Source: Paenibacillus contaminans (lineage in GTDB: Bacteria > Bacillota > Bacilli > Paenibacillales > NBRC-103111). Taken from it: DNA of 64,000 bases. Both the position numbers and the translations under genes were made by a program. Below the pieces are notes generated by a model. It was given only the letters and a program-made list of their open reading frames with translations, was not told the origin of the DNA and did not search any database. Shown here piece after piece: positions 1-7,874 of this stretch (the stretch's first letter is position 1; every line of letters begins with the position of its first letter). The DNA lies in NCBI RefSeq assembly GCF_003285015.1, contig NZ_QMFB01000022.1:1-64000 (forward strand). Direction: 5' to 3'.

Positions 1-84
1 GAGTACCGACGCCAGCTTGTTGCCTAGGGCTTTTTACAGTGTCCACAAATAAGGGTCTTGACCATCATGCCGAGGGGCTCTTTT
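1..84. other. Left edge: no gene
   Basis: Short flank downstream of the thioredoxin gene. GTGTCCACAAATAAGGGTCT (41-60) resembles ends of some insertion sequences, but nothing confirms it. Confidence 0.3.
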
Positions 85-435
85 TTATCGGGCGGCTGCA
101 GGCGATTCCGGCGAAAGAGCCGCAGCCTTAGCAAGAACTGCGGCGTATGCCGCCTTCGAGCGCAGGCCGACCAGCTTCTCGACCGGCTCCCCGTCATGAA
201 AGACGATCACAGTCGGCATCGCCATGACACCGAAGCGTCCGGCGGAAACCGGCGATTCGTCGACGTCCACCGTCAGGATCGGGACGCTGTCGCCAAGCTC
301 GGCGGAAAGCTCCTCTAGGATAGGCAGCAGCACTTTGCATGGCGGGCACCACGGGGCGCCGAACTCGGCCATCGTCACTCCGCCCTTTTGAACCATAGAT
401 GCAAAATTATCGTCATTCACATGAATCAAGGACAT
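85..435 (-). CDS. Thioredoxin-family protein
   Basis: Small cytoplasmic thiol-disulfide oxidoreductase of 116 residues, the usual thioredoxin length. The active site is WCPPCK (residues 29-34), with Cys30 and Cys33 as the redox pair; the classical motif is WCGPCK, so the Gly-to-Pro change may shift its redox potential. The cis-proline loop (Met-Pro-Thr, Pro74) is present. Translation starts at an ATG behind GGAGGG, and the first codons overlap the 3' end of the MerR gene by 10 bases, so the two are translationally coupled. The context suggests a stress-induced thioredoxin rather than the housekeeping TrxA. The family call is secure; the specific partner is unknown. Confidence 0.93.
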   Translation of the reverse strand: MSLIHVNDDNFASMVQKGGVTMAEFGAPWCPPCKVLLPILEELSAELGDSVPILTVDVDESPVSAGRFGVMAMPTVIVFHDGEPVEKLVGLRSKAAYAAVLAKAAALSPESPAAAR

Positions 436-812
436 GATAATCCCTCCGTTATATTTGGATTTTCGGCTTTGATAGCGTGGATCCGCTCCTCCAAGTTCGA
501 TTTGATCGACGTAAGGAGCTGAATCTGGTTTTCAATTTCCGTCAGCTTTTGCATATAAACCGGCAAAATTTCCTGGCAGAACGCCTCTTTGTTTTTCATC
601 ACGCAATGCAAAAAGCCGGCAATTTGCTCCGTTGTCAAGCCGAGGCTGAGATAAAGCTTTACCGTTTGCACCTGTTCGACGGCAAAAGGGGAATATTCCC
701 GATAGCCGCTAGCCGTCCGCCATGCCGTCAGAAGGCCTTGCTTTTCATAATACCGCAGCGAACGGACGCTAACGCCGGTCGCTTTGGACAGCTCGCCGAT
801 TTTCAATGCCAT
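426..812 (-). CDS. MerR-family transcriptional regulator
   Basis: DNA-binding regulator of 128 residues. The N-terminal winged helix-turn-helix (about residues 4-40, with the typical RSLRYYEKQGLL signature) is followed by a dimerisation coiled coil (about 75-115). Cys70, Cys79 and Cys127 are candidate metal- or thiol-sensing residues, but the classical MerR/CueR metal-loop spacing is not seen. It is the first gene of a two-gene operon with the thioredoxin (10-bp overlap). Its promoter has the long spacer with an internal inverted repeat typical of this family, so autoregulation by DNA distortion is likely. The inducer is unknown; thiol-reactive or oxidative stress would fit the thioredoxin partner. 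Confidence 0.93.
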   Translation of the reverse strand: MALKIGELSKATGVSVRSLRYYEKQGLLTAWRTASGYREYSPFAVEQVQTVKLYLSLGLTTEQIAGFLHCVMKNKEAFCQEILPVYMQKLTEIENQIQLLTSIKSNLEERIHAIKAENPNITEGLSCP

Positions 813-846
813 AACCGATTACTCCCCTGCAGGTGGATGTATCCTC

Positions 847-878
847 ATTATAAACCTTGACACTAATGTCAGAGTCAA
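847..878 (-). promoter_or_regulatory. MerR-type promoter with operator in the spacer
   Basis: On the minus strand a -35 TTGACT (873-878) and a perfect -10 TATAAT (847-852) are separated by 20 bp. The spacer holds a perfect inverted repeat TGACA-N4-TGTCA (858-871). Overlong 19-20 bp spacers containing the operator are the hallmark of MerR-activated promoters. It drives the MerR-thioredoxin operon. Confidence 0.8.
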
Positions 879-961
879 CATCTTTATTCGGCTCGGCGTA
901 CTTAACAACGCGGATAAAAAGCGCCGTGGCATCCGTCACATTGATTCGTGCGGAAGTCTGC

Positions 962-967
962 TATAAT
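962..967 (+). promoter_or_regulatory. -10 box upstream of hemY
   Basis: A TATAAT hexamer lies 48 bp before the hemY start. A TTGATT (941-946) could be the -35 box, but the spacing is only 15 bp, so the promoter assignment is tentative. Confidence 0.4.
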
Positions 968-1014
968 GGTGTTTAGCGAAATAAGATTACGGTTGCGATC
1001 GAGGTGCTTATTTT

Positions 1015-2421
1015 ATGAAGAAGGTCATGATTATCGGAGGAGGCATTACGGGGCTTGCTGCCGCATATTATCTGCAAAAAATCGCGAAAGAAAATCAGCT
1101 CGCTCTGGATATCCACTTGGTTGAAGCCGCTGAAGCGCTTGGAGGCAAAATCAATACGGTTCATCACGGCGAATTTATAATGGAAGCGGGAGCGGACTCC
1201 ATCGTCGCGCGTAAGCAGAACGTGGCCCCCTTAATCGAAGAGCTGGGCTTGCAGGATGAGGTCGTATACAATGCGACGGGCAAATCGTTCATTCATGCGG
1301 ACGGCGAGCTGAAGCCGATTCCGGAGGAAACCGTGTTCGGTATCCCGCTAAGTATAGAATCGCTGGCCAAGAGCGGGCTGATTTCGGCGGAAGGGAAAGT
1401 CGAGGCGCTGAAGGATTTTTACACCGCAAACGAGACGTTTACGAAAAACGATTCGATCGGGCGTTTCCTGACGAGCTTTCTTGGGAAGGAGCTTGTCGAG
1501 AAACAAATTGCACCGGTTTTATCCGGCGTTTACTCCGGCGAAATCGATGAGCTGACCATCGCCTCTACGCTGCCCTATCTGCTGGATTACAAAAACGAAT
1601 ACGGCAGCATAATCAAAGGACTGTCGGAAAACCGGGCAACGTTTATGCGGCCGGGGAACAAAAAGTTTTTGTCGTTCAAAAACGGGATGTCTGCGTTGGT
1701 CGACAGATTCGAAAGCCGGTTGAGCGAGGTTGATATTACGAAAGGAGTCAGAGCCGAAAAAATCGACAAGTCGCAGGACCGGTACGTCGTCGCTTTGTCC
1801 AATGGCGAACGTGTCGAAACGGATTTTGTCGTGCTCGGCACGCCGCATTCCGCCGCGCAAGCGCTGCTTCGCTCCGGGGAGCTGAACGAGCATTTCGACC
1901 GGCTTAAGGACAGCTCTTTGATCAGCGTCTACTTGGGCTTCGACATCCCGGACGAACGGCTGCCTGCCGACGGAACCGGCTTTATTGCCGCCGATTCAAG
2001 CGATTTGATTTGCAATGCCTGCACGTGGACGAGCAGAAAATGGGAGCACACGTCCAAATCCAGCCGGTTATTGGTCAGGCTTTTCTACAAAAGCTCGAAA
2101 GCGGCCTTTGAGGACTTGCGCAAGCGATCGGAGGAGGAGCTGTTGAAGGTCGCTTTGCAGGATGTGGAGCGTTCTTTAGGCATCGCCGCCGATCCGCTGA
2201 CGTTTATTGTGACGAACTGGTACGAGGCGATGCCGAATTACCATATCAGGCACAATGAAATCGTGCAAGCGCTGGAGAAGGAAATGGAGAAGCATTTCCC
2301 CCATGTGATTTTGGCGGGATGCTCGTATTACGGCGTAGGCATTCCGGATTGCATCGCAAACGGCGAAAAAACCGCGAAGCTGATCGCGGGCAAGCTGATC
2401 GGCTCTCCGGCCGGCTCGTAG
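1015..2421 (+). CDS. hemY: Protoporphyrinogen/coproporphyrinogen III oxidase HemY
   Basis: FAD enzyme of heme synthesis, 468 residues, normal for HemY/CgoX. In Gram-positive bacteria it oxidises coproporphyrinogen III to coproporphyrin III in the coproporphyrin-dependent pathway. The N-terminal dinucleotide-binding motif GGGITG (residues 8-13) is followed by the conserved acidic residue and the GGKINT segment typical of the amine-oxidase-like fold; the C-terminal FAD motif resembles GCSYYGVGIPDCI. Start ATG sits 8 nt after GAGGTG. It stands alone here, without hemE and hemH, which accompany it in Bacillus subtilis. A hairpin terminator follows. Confidence 0.93.
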   Translation: MKKVMIIGGGITGLAAAYYLQKIAKENQLALDIHLVEAAEALGGKINTVHHGEFIMEAGADSIVARKQNVAPLIEELGLQDEVVYNATGKSFIHADGELKPIPEETVFGIPLSIESLAKSGLISAEGKVEALKDFYTANETFTKNDSIGRFLTSFLGKELVEKQIAPVLSGVYSGEIDELTIASTLPYLLDYKNEYGSIIKGLSENRATFMRPGNKKFLSFKNGMSALVDRFESRLSEVDITKGVRAEKIDKSQDRYVVALSNGERVETDFVVLGTPHSAAQALLRSGELNEHFDRLKDSSLISVYLGFDIPDERLPADGTGFIAADSSDLICNACTWTSRKWEHTSKSSRLLVRLFYKSSKAAFEDLRKRSEEELLKVALQDVERSLGIAADPLTFIVTNWYEAMPNYHIRHNEIVQALEKEMEKHFPHVILAGCSYYGVGIPDCIANGEKTAKLIAGKLIGSPAGS

Positions 2422-2427
2422 AACAAC

Positions 2428-2463
2428 AAAAAGGGGCAGGCGCTGCGGCGCGCTGCCCTTTTC
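2428..2463. terminator. Bidirectional terminator between hemY and the aldo/keto reductase
   Basis: A GC-rich stem (GGGCAG paired with CTGCCC) is flanked by A-run and T-run, so it can end transcription from both convergent genes. Confidence 0.75.
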
Positions 2464-2508
2464 GCGTGAAGCCCCGGTCGATAGGGACTCCTTATCGTTT
2501 CGTCGCGC

Positions 2509-3456
2509 TTATGCCAAAATCGCTTCGATCTCCAGCAATTCCTCGGCACTGAACGTCACGCCGGACGCCTTCGCATTGTCCTCGATTTGCTGCGGGCTGG
2601 AAGCGCCGACGATGCAGCTGGAAACGTTCGGCAGCCGCAAAATCCAGGCAAGTGCCAGCTGCGTAACCGCTATTTCCTTGCGCGCGGCGATTTCTTGGAG
2701 CCGTTCCACCTTGCGCAGCACCTCATCCTGCAGCACGCTCTGCATGAACATGTTCGAATTATTGTCGGTCGCCCGGGAGCCTTCCGGCAGCGGTGCGCCC
2801 GGCTTGTATTTGCCCGTCAACACGCCTTGCGCCAGCGGCGAAAATACGATTTGCCCGACGCCGAGACGTTCGGATGTCGGCACGACGTCCGCTTCGATTT
2901 TCCGCTGCAGCATGTTGTACTGCGGCTGGTTGGAGACGATTTGATCCCAATTGCGCTCCTTCGCCGTATGTACGGCTTCGCTGATCTGTACCGCGCTCCA
3001 CTCGCTGACGCCGGTATACAAAACTTTGCCTTGTCTGACCAGGTCGTCCAACGCGCGAAGCGTTTCGTCCAGCGGCGCCTCCTGATCGTACCGGTGACAC
3101 TGGTACAGATCGAAGTATTCCATATTCATCCGCTTCAAGCTTGCCTCGCACTGCTCCATAATATGCTTCCGGGAAAGCCCGCGGTCATTAGGACCGTCCC
3201 CCATCGGAAAAAAGCATTTCGTCGCAAGCACATATGAATCGCGTTTATATTTACGAAGCGCCTTGCCCATAATCTCTTCAGCGGCGCCGCGGTAGTAGAC
3301 ATTGGCCGTATCGAAAAAATTGATGCCGAGCTCATACGCCTTGTCGATAACCGCCTCCGACCGGCCTGCATCGACGGAGCCTCCATATGTCAGCCAGCTT
3401 CCCAAGCTGATTTCGCTTACTTTCAGTCCGCTTCTTCCTAAACGACGGTACTTCAT
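2509..3456 (-). CDS. Aldo/keto reductase (Kv-beta-like)
   Basis: NADPH-dependent aldehyde/ketone reductase of 315 residues with the (beta/alpha)8 fold of the AKR superfamily. Expected catalytic residues are visible: Asp49 and Tyr54 in FFDTANVYY, Lys79 in VLATK, and the His in the DLYQCHR segment near residue 120. The sequence resembles the AKR6/AKR14 branch (Kv-beta, YghZ-like). It lies 35 bp downstream of the SDR gene on the same strand and probably forms an operon with it, under the divergent HxlR regulator. Start ATG is preceded by AGGA. The substrate is unknown; small reactive carbonyls are a reasonable guess. Confidence 0.92.
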   Translation of the reverse strand: MKYRRLGRSGLKVSEISLGSWLTYGGSVDAGRSEAVIDKAYELGINFFDTANVYYRGAAEEIMGKALRKYKRDSYVLATKCFFPMGDGPNDRGLSRKHIMEQCEASLKRMNMEYFDLYQCHRYDQEAPLDETLRALDDLVRQGKVLYTGVSEWSAVQISEAVHTAKERNWDQIVSNQPQYNMLQRKIEADVVPTSERLGVGQIVFSPLAQGVLTGKYKPGAPLPEGSRATDNNSNMFMQSVLQDEVLRKVERLQEIAARKEIAVTQLALAWILRLPNVSSCIVGASSPQQIEDNAKASGVTFSAEELLEIEAILA

Positions 3457-3491
3457 CTATTCCTGCACCCTTCCTTCGAAAAGTAATATGT

Positions 3492-4376
3492 TCAATACGG
3501 AGCGTTCTCCTGCAAAAAATATTGCTGGCGCCAGCCGAGCAGCTGTTTCGCCTTCTCATTGCAGAGCAGCGACGGGCGGCCTTCAACCGGCAGCCTGTTT
3601 TCCTTCACGCCGGGCAAATACCGGCTTATCAACTCCGACGTAGCTACGTTCGAAGACGTATCGTCAGCCGCCAAAATCATCGCTTGCGCGCCGAGGCCGT
3701 CTTTCTCGATCGCCATCCGGCAAGCGGCGGCCACATCGCGCGCGTCGATGTACGACCATAAAATGATTTTGCGCGCTTCCGGTTCGCTGAAGCTCCCGAT
3801 GACGCGAGGATAGTCCGAAGGCTCCAATATATTGCCCAGCCGAAAAGACACGACCTGCATGCCCGTTCGCCGGTTAAACGTTTCGCCTGTCAGCTCGTTT
3901 ACGACCTTGGAAAGCCCGTAGCTGTCTTCCGGCAGCTGCGGATGCGCTTCGTCGACAGGCAAGTACTGCGGGGAGAAAAATTCCGACGCATATACGATCC
4001 CGTACGACGATTCGCTCGAAGCGGTTACCGCCTTCGGGATCCCGAGATTGGCCGCCGCCTCCAGCACGTTATAGGTAGTCATGACGTTGTTGCGGAACGT
4101 CACGTCGTTCGTATGTGTGAACGCTTGCGGGATAGCCGCGAAATGAATGACGGCTTCGATCGGTCTCCGATCCCGCGTGCCCAAAGCCGATAACGCATTA
4201 TGCACCTGTCCGAGATCGTTCAGATCGGCGATCACCGTCTCGCAAAGCTTTTCTTCCGGCAAGCGGGTATCTACGTTCAACACATCATAGCCGTGATCCA
4301 GAAGCTCCCGCACGATCCATTTGCCCGCCTTGCCGCTGCCTCCGGTCACCACGACGCGTCCCTGCCCCACATTCAT
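3492..4376 (-). CDS. NAD-dependent epimerase/dehydratase (extended SDR)
   Basis: Rossmann-fold oxidoreductase of 294 residues. The cofactor motif TGGSGKAG (residues 11-18) matches the extended-SDR pattern, and the catalytic Tyr-x-x-x-Lys is found as YGLSK near residue 155. An FAA segment after strand 4 is also typical. First gene of a probable operon with the aldo/keto reductase. ATG 4376 is only 3 nt from GGAG; a GTG two codons later has better spacing, so the start is uncertain by two residues. Sequence does not decide between sugar-nucleotide epimerase, dehydratase or general reductase. Confidence 0.9.
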   Translation of the reverse strand: MNVGQGRVVVTGGSGKAGKWIVRELLDHGYDVLNVDTRLPEEKLCETVIADLNDLGQVHNALSALGTRDRRPIEAVIHFAAIPQAFTHTNDVTFRNNVMTTYNVLEAAANLGIPKAVTASSESSYGIVYASEFFSPQYLPVDEAHPQLPEDSYGLSKVVNELTGETFNRRTGMQVVSFRLGNILEPSDYPRVIGSFSEPEARKIILWSYIDARDVAAACRMAIEKDGLGAQAMILAADDTSSNVATSELISRYLPGVKENRLPVEGRPSLLCNEKAKQLLGWRQQYFLQENAPY

Positions 4377-4462
4377 CCACTCCTTTGTTTTTCTATTGCC
4401 ATTGTAGTCCCCCCGCTACATAATGAAAAGTAGTGAAATGTTTGTGACATTATCACATAATG

Positions 4463-4494
4463 TATAGTTCGTTACCTGGAGGTAACTAACTATA
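4463..4494. promoter_or_regulatory. 32-bp palindromic operator, likely for the HxlR regulator
   Basis: A near-perfect dyad spans the divergent SDR/HxlR intergenic region. The core GTTACCT-GG-AGGTAAC (4471-4486) is perfect and is extended on both sides by TATAGTT and AACTATA with one mismatch, so 15 of 16 pairs match. It ends about 18 bp before the HxlR ribosome binding site. Dyads of this type with TAC/GTA half-sites are common HxlR operators. Confidence 0.75.
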
Positions 4495-4526
4495 TAGAGG
4501 AAAGAAATATATAGGGAGTGACCTCG

Positions 4527-4904
4527 ATGCAAACCGAGCGACTTGAAGAGGGCGGCACGGTCCGCACGAAACCGAAAGCAAACAGCTACATCCCCAAAAA
4601 CCCCGACGGCATCGAATGCTCGATCGAGCAAACGCTTAACGTGATCGGGGGCAAATGGTCGTTTCTCGTGCTGCGCGAATTGTTCTGCGGCGTGAAACGA
4701 TTCGGCGAGCTGCAGCGGCAAATTTGCGGCATTAGTCCGAAGGCGCTGACCGACACGCTGCGCCATCTTGAGGAGCAAGGCGTGCTCGAGCGGGAAGCGT
4801 TTCCGACGGTTCCCGTCACCGTGCAATACCGGTTGACGCCGAAGGGCGAGGATCTGCACAATATTTTGCAGGCGATGAAGCTTTGGGCGGCCAAATGGAC
4901 GTAG
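4527..4904 (+). CDS. HxlR-family transcriptional regulator
   Basis: Winged-helix regulator of 125 residues. The HxlR core runs from about residue 30 to 115: GGKWSFLVLRELFCGVKRF (helix 2 and recognition helix), then LTDTLRHLEEQGVLER and the wing containing PVTVQYRLTPKG. A cysteine just before the helix-turn-helix (in ECSIEQ) is at the position used for thiol sensing in YodB/HypR-type members. ATG 4527 is preferred over an upstream in-frame GTG at 4518 because AGGGAG lies 8 nt before it. It is divergent from the SDR-AKR operon and shares the palindrome between them, suggesting it represses both sides. The next gene overlaps its end. Confidence 0.93.
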   Translation: MQTERLEEGGTVRTKPKANSYIPKNPDGIECSIEQTLNVIGGKWSFLVLRELFCGVKRFGELQRQICGISPKALTDTLRHLEEQGVLEREAFPTVPVTVQYRLTPKGEDLHNILQAMKLWAAKWT

Positions 4905-5857
4905 CGAAATTGCTGACCGTTTATCCGCTCCGCAATCCTGAAGTCGAATTCATCAGACACAATGAAAATATGACTTACCGAATAACCGACCGGGCGAACG
5001 GGAAATCCTACCTGTTGCGCATTCACAAGCCTATTACCGAAAACCTGCAAGGCATCCAGCACACGCATGAGGGCTTGCGCTCGGAATTGCAGCTGCTGGA
5101 GGACATGGCCGCCCAAACGGAGCTGATCGTGCAAACTCCCGTCCGCACCCTTTCCGGCCGGACGGTCGCCGTATGGGAATCTGCCGGTGAAGCCGTCCCG
5201 TATACGCTGTTGAACTGGATTGACGGCAAAACGTTGGAGCGCGAGGATCTGAACGAGGATACCGGCGTGCGGATGCTCGGCCGGGAGCTGGCGCTGCTGC
5301 ATCGCTTCTTGCGGCAGTATCCGGACAGTCCGCCGCTTACAAGGCCCCGTTACGGCTTGGATCGAAATATCGAATCGCTGGAACGCATTCGGTACGGCGC
5401 CGAAATCGGCATTATCGGCAGCGGCGATATGGATACGATCGAAAAATCGTTCGCGAGGATTAACCTCCGCCTCGGCGAACTTGAGAGCCGGCCGGAGCTG
5501 TGGGGGCTCATCCATGCCGACCTGAACATAGGCAACATGATCGTAACGGAGCGCGGCTTCGGCTTCATCGATTTTTGCCTGTCCGGCTTCGGCTTCTACA
5601 TGCAGGACGTCGCCCATTGCGCGCTGAGCGTCCGGAAGGAAAGCCGGGATGTTTTTCTTGACGCATATGCGCAGACATTCCCTTTGCCGGCGCAGCCTAT
5701 CGACCATTTATCCTGCTTTATGCTGGCCGCCATTTTCGGCAATTACGCGTTTCAAATGAAAAATCCCGCCAAGCGGGAGCGTATACGGGAGCGGCTGCCG
5801 ATCGTTTGCGAAACGTACTGCAAGCCGTTTTTGGAAGGCGGGGAAAGCATTTTTTAA
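4895..5857 (+). CDS. Aminoglycoside phosphotransferase/choline kinase-like protein
   Basis: Protein-kinase-like small-molecule kinase of 320 residues. The Brenner motif HADLNIGN places the catalytic Asp at 209 and the metal-binding Asn at 214; FIDF supplies the second metal ligand Asp226. The family phosphorylates hydroxyl groups of aminoglycosides, choline, homoserine or sugars, and the true substrate here is unknown; it is closer in layout to Bacillus spore and housekeeping APH-like proteins than to resistance enzymes. ATG 4895 overlaps the HxlR gene by 10 bases and has no strong ribosome binding site, which suggests translational coupling. An alternative TTG start lies at 4883. Confidence 0.85.
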   Translation: MDVAKLLTVYPLRNPEVEFIRHNENMTYRITDRANGKSYLLRIHKPITENLQGIQHTHEGLRSELQLLEDMAAQTELIVQTPVRTLSGRTVAVWESAGEAVPYTLLNWIDGKTLEREDLNEDTGVRMLGRELALLHRFLRQYPDSPPLTRPRYGLDRNIESLERIRYGAEIGIIGSGDMDTIEKSFARINLRLGELESRPELWGLIHADLNIGNMIVTERGFGFIDFCLSGFGFYMQDVAHCALSVRKESRDVFLDAYAQTFPLPAQPIDHLSCFMLAAIFGNYAFQMKNPAKRERIRERLPIVCETYCKPFLEGGESIF

Positions 5858-5911
5858 AATCTCAGGGCAGAAAATATATCTCCGCTGATTGTTCGATTTC
5901 CCGGTAAACGC
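5856..5911 (-). repeat. Partial copy of the ~85-bp dispersed repeat
   Basis: On the minus strand this reads the distal half of the same repeat found at 10622 and 29511: GCGTTTACCGGGAAATCG, then AACAATCAGCGGAGATATA, then a GAGATTT end. It abuts the stop codon of the kinase-like gene. The proximal half, further right, is degenerate. Confidence 0.75.
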
Positions 5912-5964
5912 CCCAGTCTCGATAAAATAACCGCTTCTTACGGAAGCCTCAGGAGGTACGATCG

Positions 5965-7128
5965 ATGAACACATTCACGTTTCATAACCCGACCCGGCTC
6001 ATTTTCGGCAAAGGCACGCTGGAGCAGCTCCGCGCGTTGGTTCCGCAATACGGCACGAATGTTCTTCTCGTCTACGGCGGGGGTAGCATCAAACGAAACG
6101 GTATATACGATCATGTCATTCGTCTCCTGCAGGAATTGAATGCGACGGTTCACGAGCTCGCCGGCGTCGAGCCGAATCCGCGTCTGACCACCGTACACCG
6201 GGGCGTCGATATTTGCAAAAAAGAAAACATCGACGTCATCCTCGCCGTAGGCGGAGGCAGCGTGATCGACTGCGTCAAAGCGATTGCCGTAGGCGCCAAA
6301 TACGACGGCGACGTATGGGATATTATCACCCGCAAAGCGAAGGTTACCGGGGCGCTTCCCTTCGGCACCGTGCTGACATTGGCGGCTACCGGCTCGGAAA
6401 TGAACCCGAGCTCCGTCATCACAAACTGGGAGACGCAGGAAAAACACGGCTGGGGAAGCCCGCATGCATATCCCCAATTTTCGATCCTCGATCCCGAGCA
6501 TACGTACACGGTGCCGAAGGATCAGACGATTTACGGCATCGTGGACATCATGTCGCATATTTTCGAGCAATATTTTCACCGCACGCCTAACGCGCCGGTG
6601 CAGGACGCCTTTTGCGAAGCGCTTCTGCGTACCGTCATCGCCGCAGCGCCGGAGCTGCTCGAGCGGCCGGACAGCTACGAGCTTCGCGAAACGATTTTGT
6701 ACAGCGGCACGCTCGCGCTGAACGGCATGCTTTCCATGGGCACGCGCGGCGACTGGGCCACCCATAACATCGAGCACGCGGCGAGCGCCGTATACGATAT
6801 CCCGCACGGCGGCGGCCTGGCCATCCTGTTCCCGAGCTGGATGGAGCATGTCCTTGATGCGGGCGTCGACCGCTTCAAGCAGCTTGCCGTAAACGTGTTC
6901 GGCATCGACTCGGCCGGCAAGGCCGACCGGGAAACCGCGCTCGAGGGCATTCGGGCGCTGCGCGCCTTTTGGACTTTGATCGGCGCGCCGGCCAAGCTCG
7001 CCGACTACGGCATCGGCGACGACAAGCTTGAGCTGATGACCGACAAGGCGATGGTTTACGGGCCGTTCGGCAACTTCCAAAAGCTCGAACGCGGCGACGT
7101 GCTGGCGATTTACCGGAATTCGCTGTAA
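5965..7128 (+). CDS. Iron-containing alcohol dehydrogenase (BdhA/YugJ-type)
   Basis: Group III alcohol dehydrogenase of 387 residues, likely NADPH-dependent and acting on C4 or short-chain aldehydes. The nucleotide-binding GGGSxxD signature occurs as GGGSVIDCVKAIA, and all four metal ligands are present: Asp194, His198 (VDIMSH), His267 and His281 (DIPHG). Length matches butanol dehydrogenases of the YugJ/YugK/BdhA type. Start ATG follows AGGAGG at good spacing. It appears monocistronic, with a repeat remnant just upstream and a terminator just downstream. Confidence 0.92.
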   Translation: MNTFTFHNPTRLIFGKGTLEQLRALVPQYGTNVLLVYGGGSIKRNGIYDHVIRLLQELNATVHELAGVEPNPRLTTVHRGVDICKKENIDVILAVGGGSVIDCVKAIAVGAKYDGDVWDIITRKAKVTGALPFGTVLTLAATGSEMNPSSVITNWETQEKHGWGSPHAYPQFSILDPEHTYTVPKDQTIYGIVDIMSHIFEQYFHRTPNAPVQDAFCEALLRTVIAAAPELLERPDSYELRETILYSGTLALNGMLSMGTRGDWATHNIEHAASAVYDIPHGGGLAILFPSWMEHVLDAGVDRFKQLAVNVFGIDSAGKADRETALEGIRALRAFWTLIGAPAKLADYGIGDDKLELMTDKAMVYGPFGNFQKLERGDVLAIYRNSL

Positions 7129-7154
7129 CGCCCGATCGCGCGCGGCAAGCATAC

Positions 7155-7200
7155 GCCGCTCCTCCATGGGATTCCCCTGTGGAGGGGCGGCTTTATATTT
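7155..7200 (+). terminator. Terminator of the alcohol dehydrogenase gene
   Basis: A 12-bp stem (GCCGCTCCTCCA paired with TGGAGGGGCGGC, one T-G pair) is followed by a T-rich tail 26 bp after the stop codon. Confidence 0.8.
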
Positions 7201-7207
7201 CAAGTAA

Positions 7208-7247
7208 AAAGCCGCCTCTCTCGCGAAAATTCGCGAGAAGGCGGCTT
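7208..7247 (-). terminator. Terminator of the LamG remnant
   Basis: Stem AAAGCCGCCT/AGGCGGCTTT with an inner CTCGCGAA/TTCGCGAG stem. On the minus strand it is followed by a T-run, just after the remnant's stop codon. Confidence 0.75.
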
Positions 7248-7255
7248 TGGTACGT

Positions 7256-7447
7256 TTACCGCAGCGTTTCGGCGGCAAGAAATGCGATCTCGTCCGGCGC
7301 GAGCGCCCGGTCGAATACCGCAAGCCCGCCGAGCGAGCCGGTGAAAAAATTGCCGGGCTCGCCCGAACGGTCGACCGCCCCGACCGTAAAACCGGCGCCG
7401 TCCGTTCCCCCAACCGCCGGTAGATAGTACGGCCGATTCAGACTGCT
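7256..7447 (-). pseudogene. C-terminal fragment of a LamG/concanavalin-A-like protein
   Basis: A minus-strand frame of 63 codons with no start ends in a proper stop and terminator. It reads the end of a laminin-G-like carbohydrate-binding domain: NFFTGSLGGLAVFDRALAPD followed by EIAFLAAETLR resembles the conserved LamG ending in which a glycine-rich strand is followed by an R-A-L-x-x-x-E-I helix. An in-frame stop directly upstream and the lack of the first beta strands show that the gene is truncated. It is probably the scar of a deleted secreted glycosidase or adhesin. Confidence 0.6.
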
Positions 7448-7874
7448 TCATGTTATACACCATCCTCCTACATTGTGCTTGTGCTTGACTGCAAACGCTC
7501 AAACGGCTGCTCTCCTTTAAGCATACGTTGCCGGAACGGTTGTTTACATACAGCTTTTCCGCATTTGCATGCACTTTTTTGCGAAGCGTCACAGGGACGA
7601 ACGTCTGCCGGTGCCGTTGACGTGATCCTTACGATGCCCTTTTCGAGCTCCCGGGCTTCCGATACCCGAACAAACCGGACTCGGAGCCCCCCTTCTCACT
7701 ACGCGGGAAAATTATCGGTCCTCAGGTTCCATTTTCTAGGAAAAATGTTGGAAAAGCCGCATATAATTCAGACAGGCCTAACTTTTGGATCGGATCGGCG
7801 GCTGCTTGGAATGGTCTCGTTTGGATACAAGGTTTAACCGCTATTTAGCCGTCTTTATTAGGGAGCTGGTTAGT
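7448..7874. other. Intergenic region before the YitT gene
   Basis: No convincing gene. A TATAAT at 7762-7767 could be the -10 box for the YitT-like gene, but no good -35 is seen. A 120-residue plus-strand frame here lacks protein-like composition. Confidence 0.4.

Noticed and set aside
4586..5707. 373-residue minus-strand frame
   Set aside because: Antisense of the HxlR and kinase genes, whose motifs are unambiguous.
5938..7413. 491-residue minus-strand frame
   Set aside because: Antisense of the alcohol dehydrogenase with its four metal ligands.
7475..7837. 120-residue plus-strand frame before YitT
   Set aside because: No domain, no ribosome binding site, and biased Ser/Arg composition as in non-coding GC-rich DNA.
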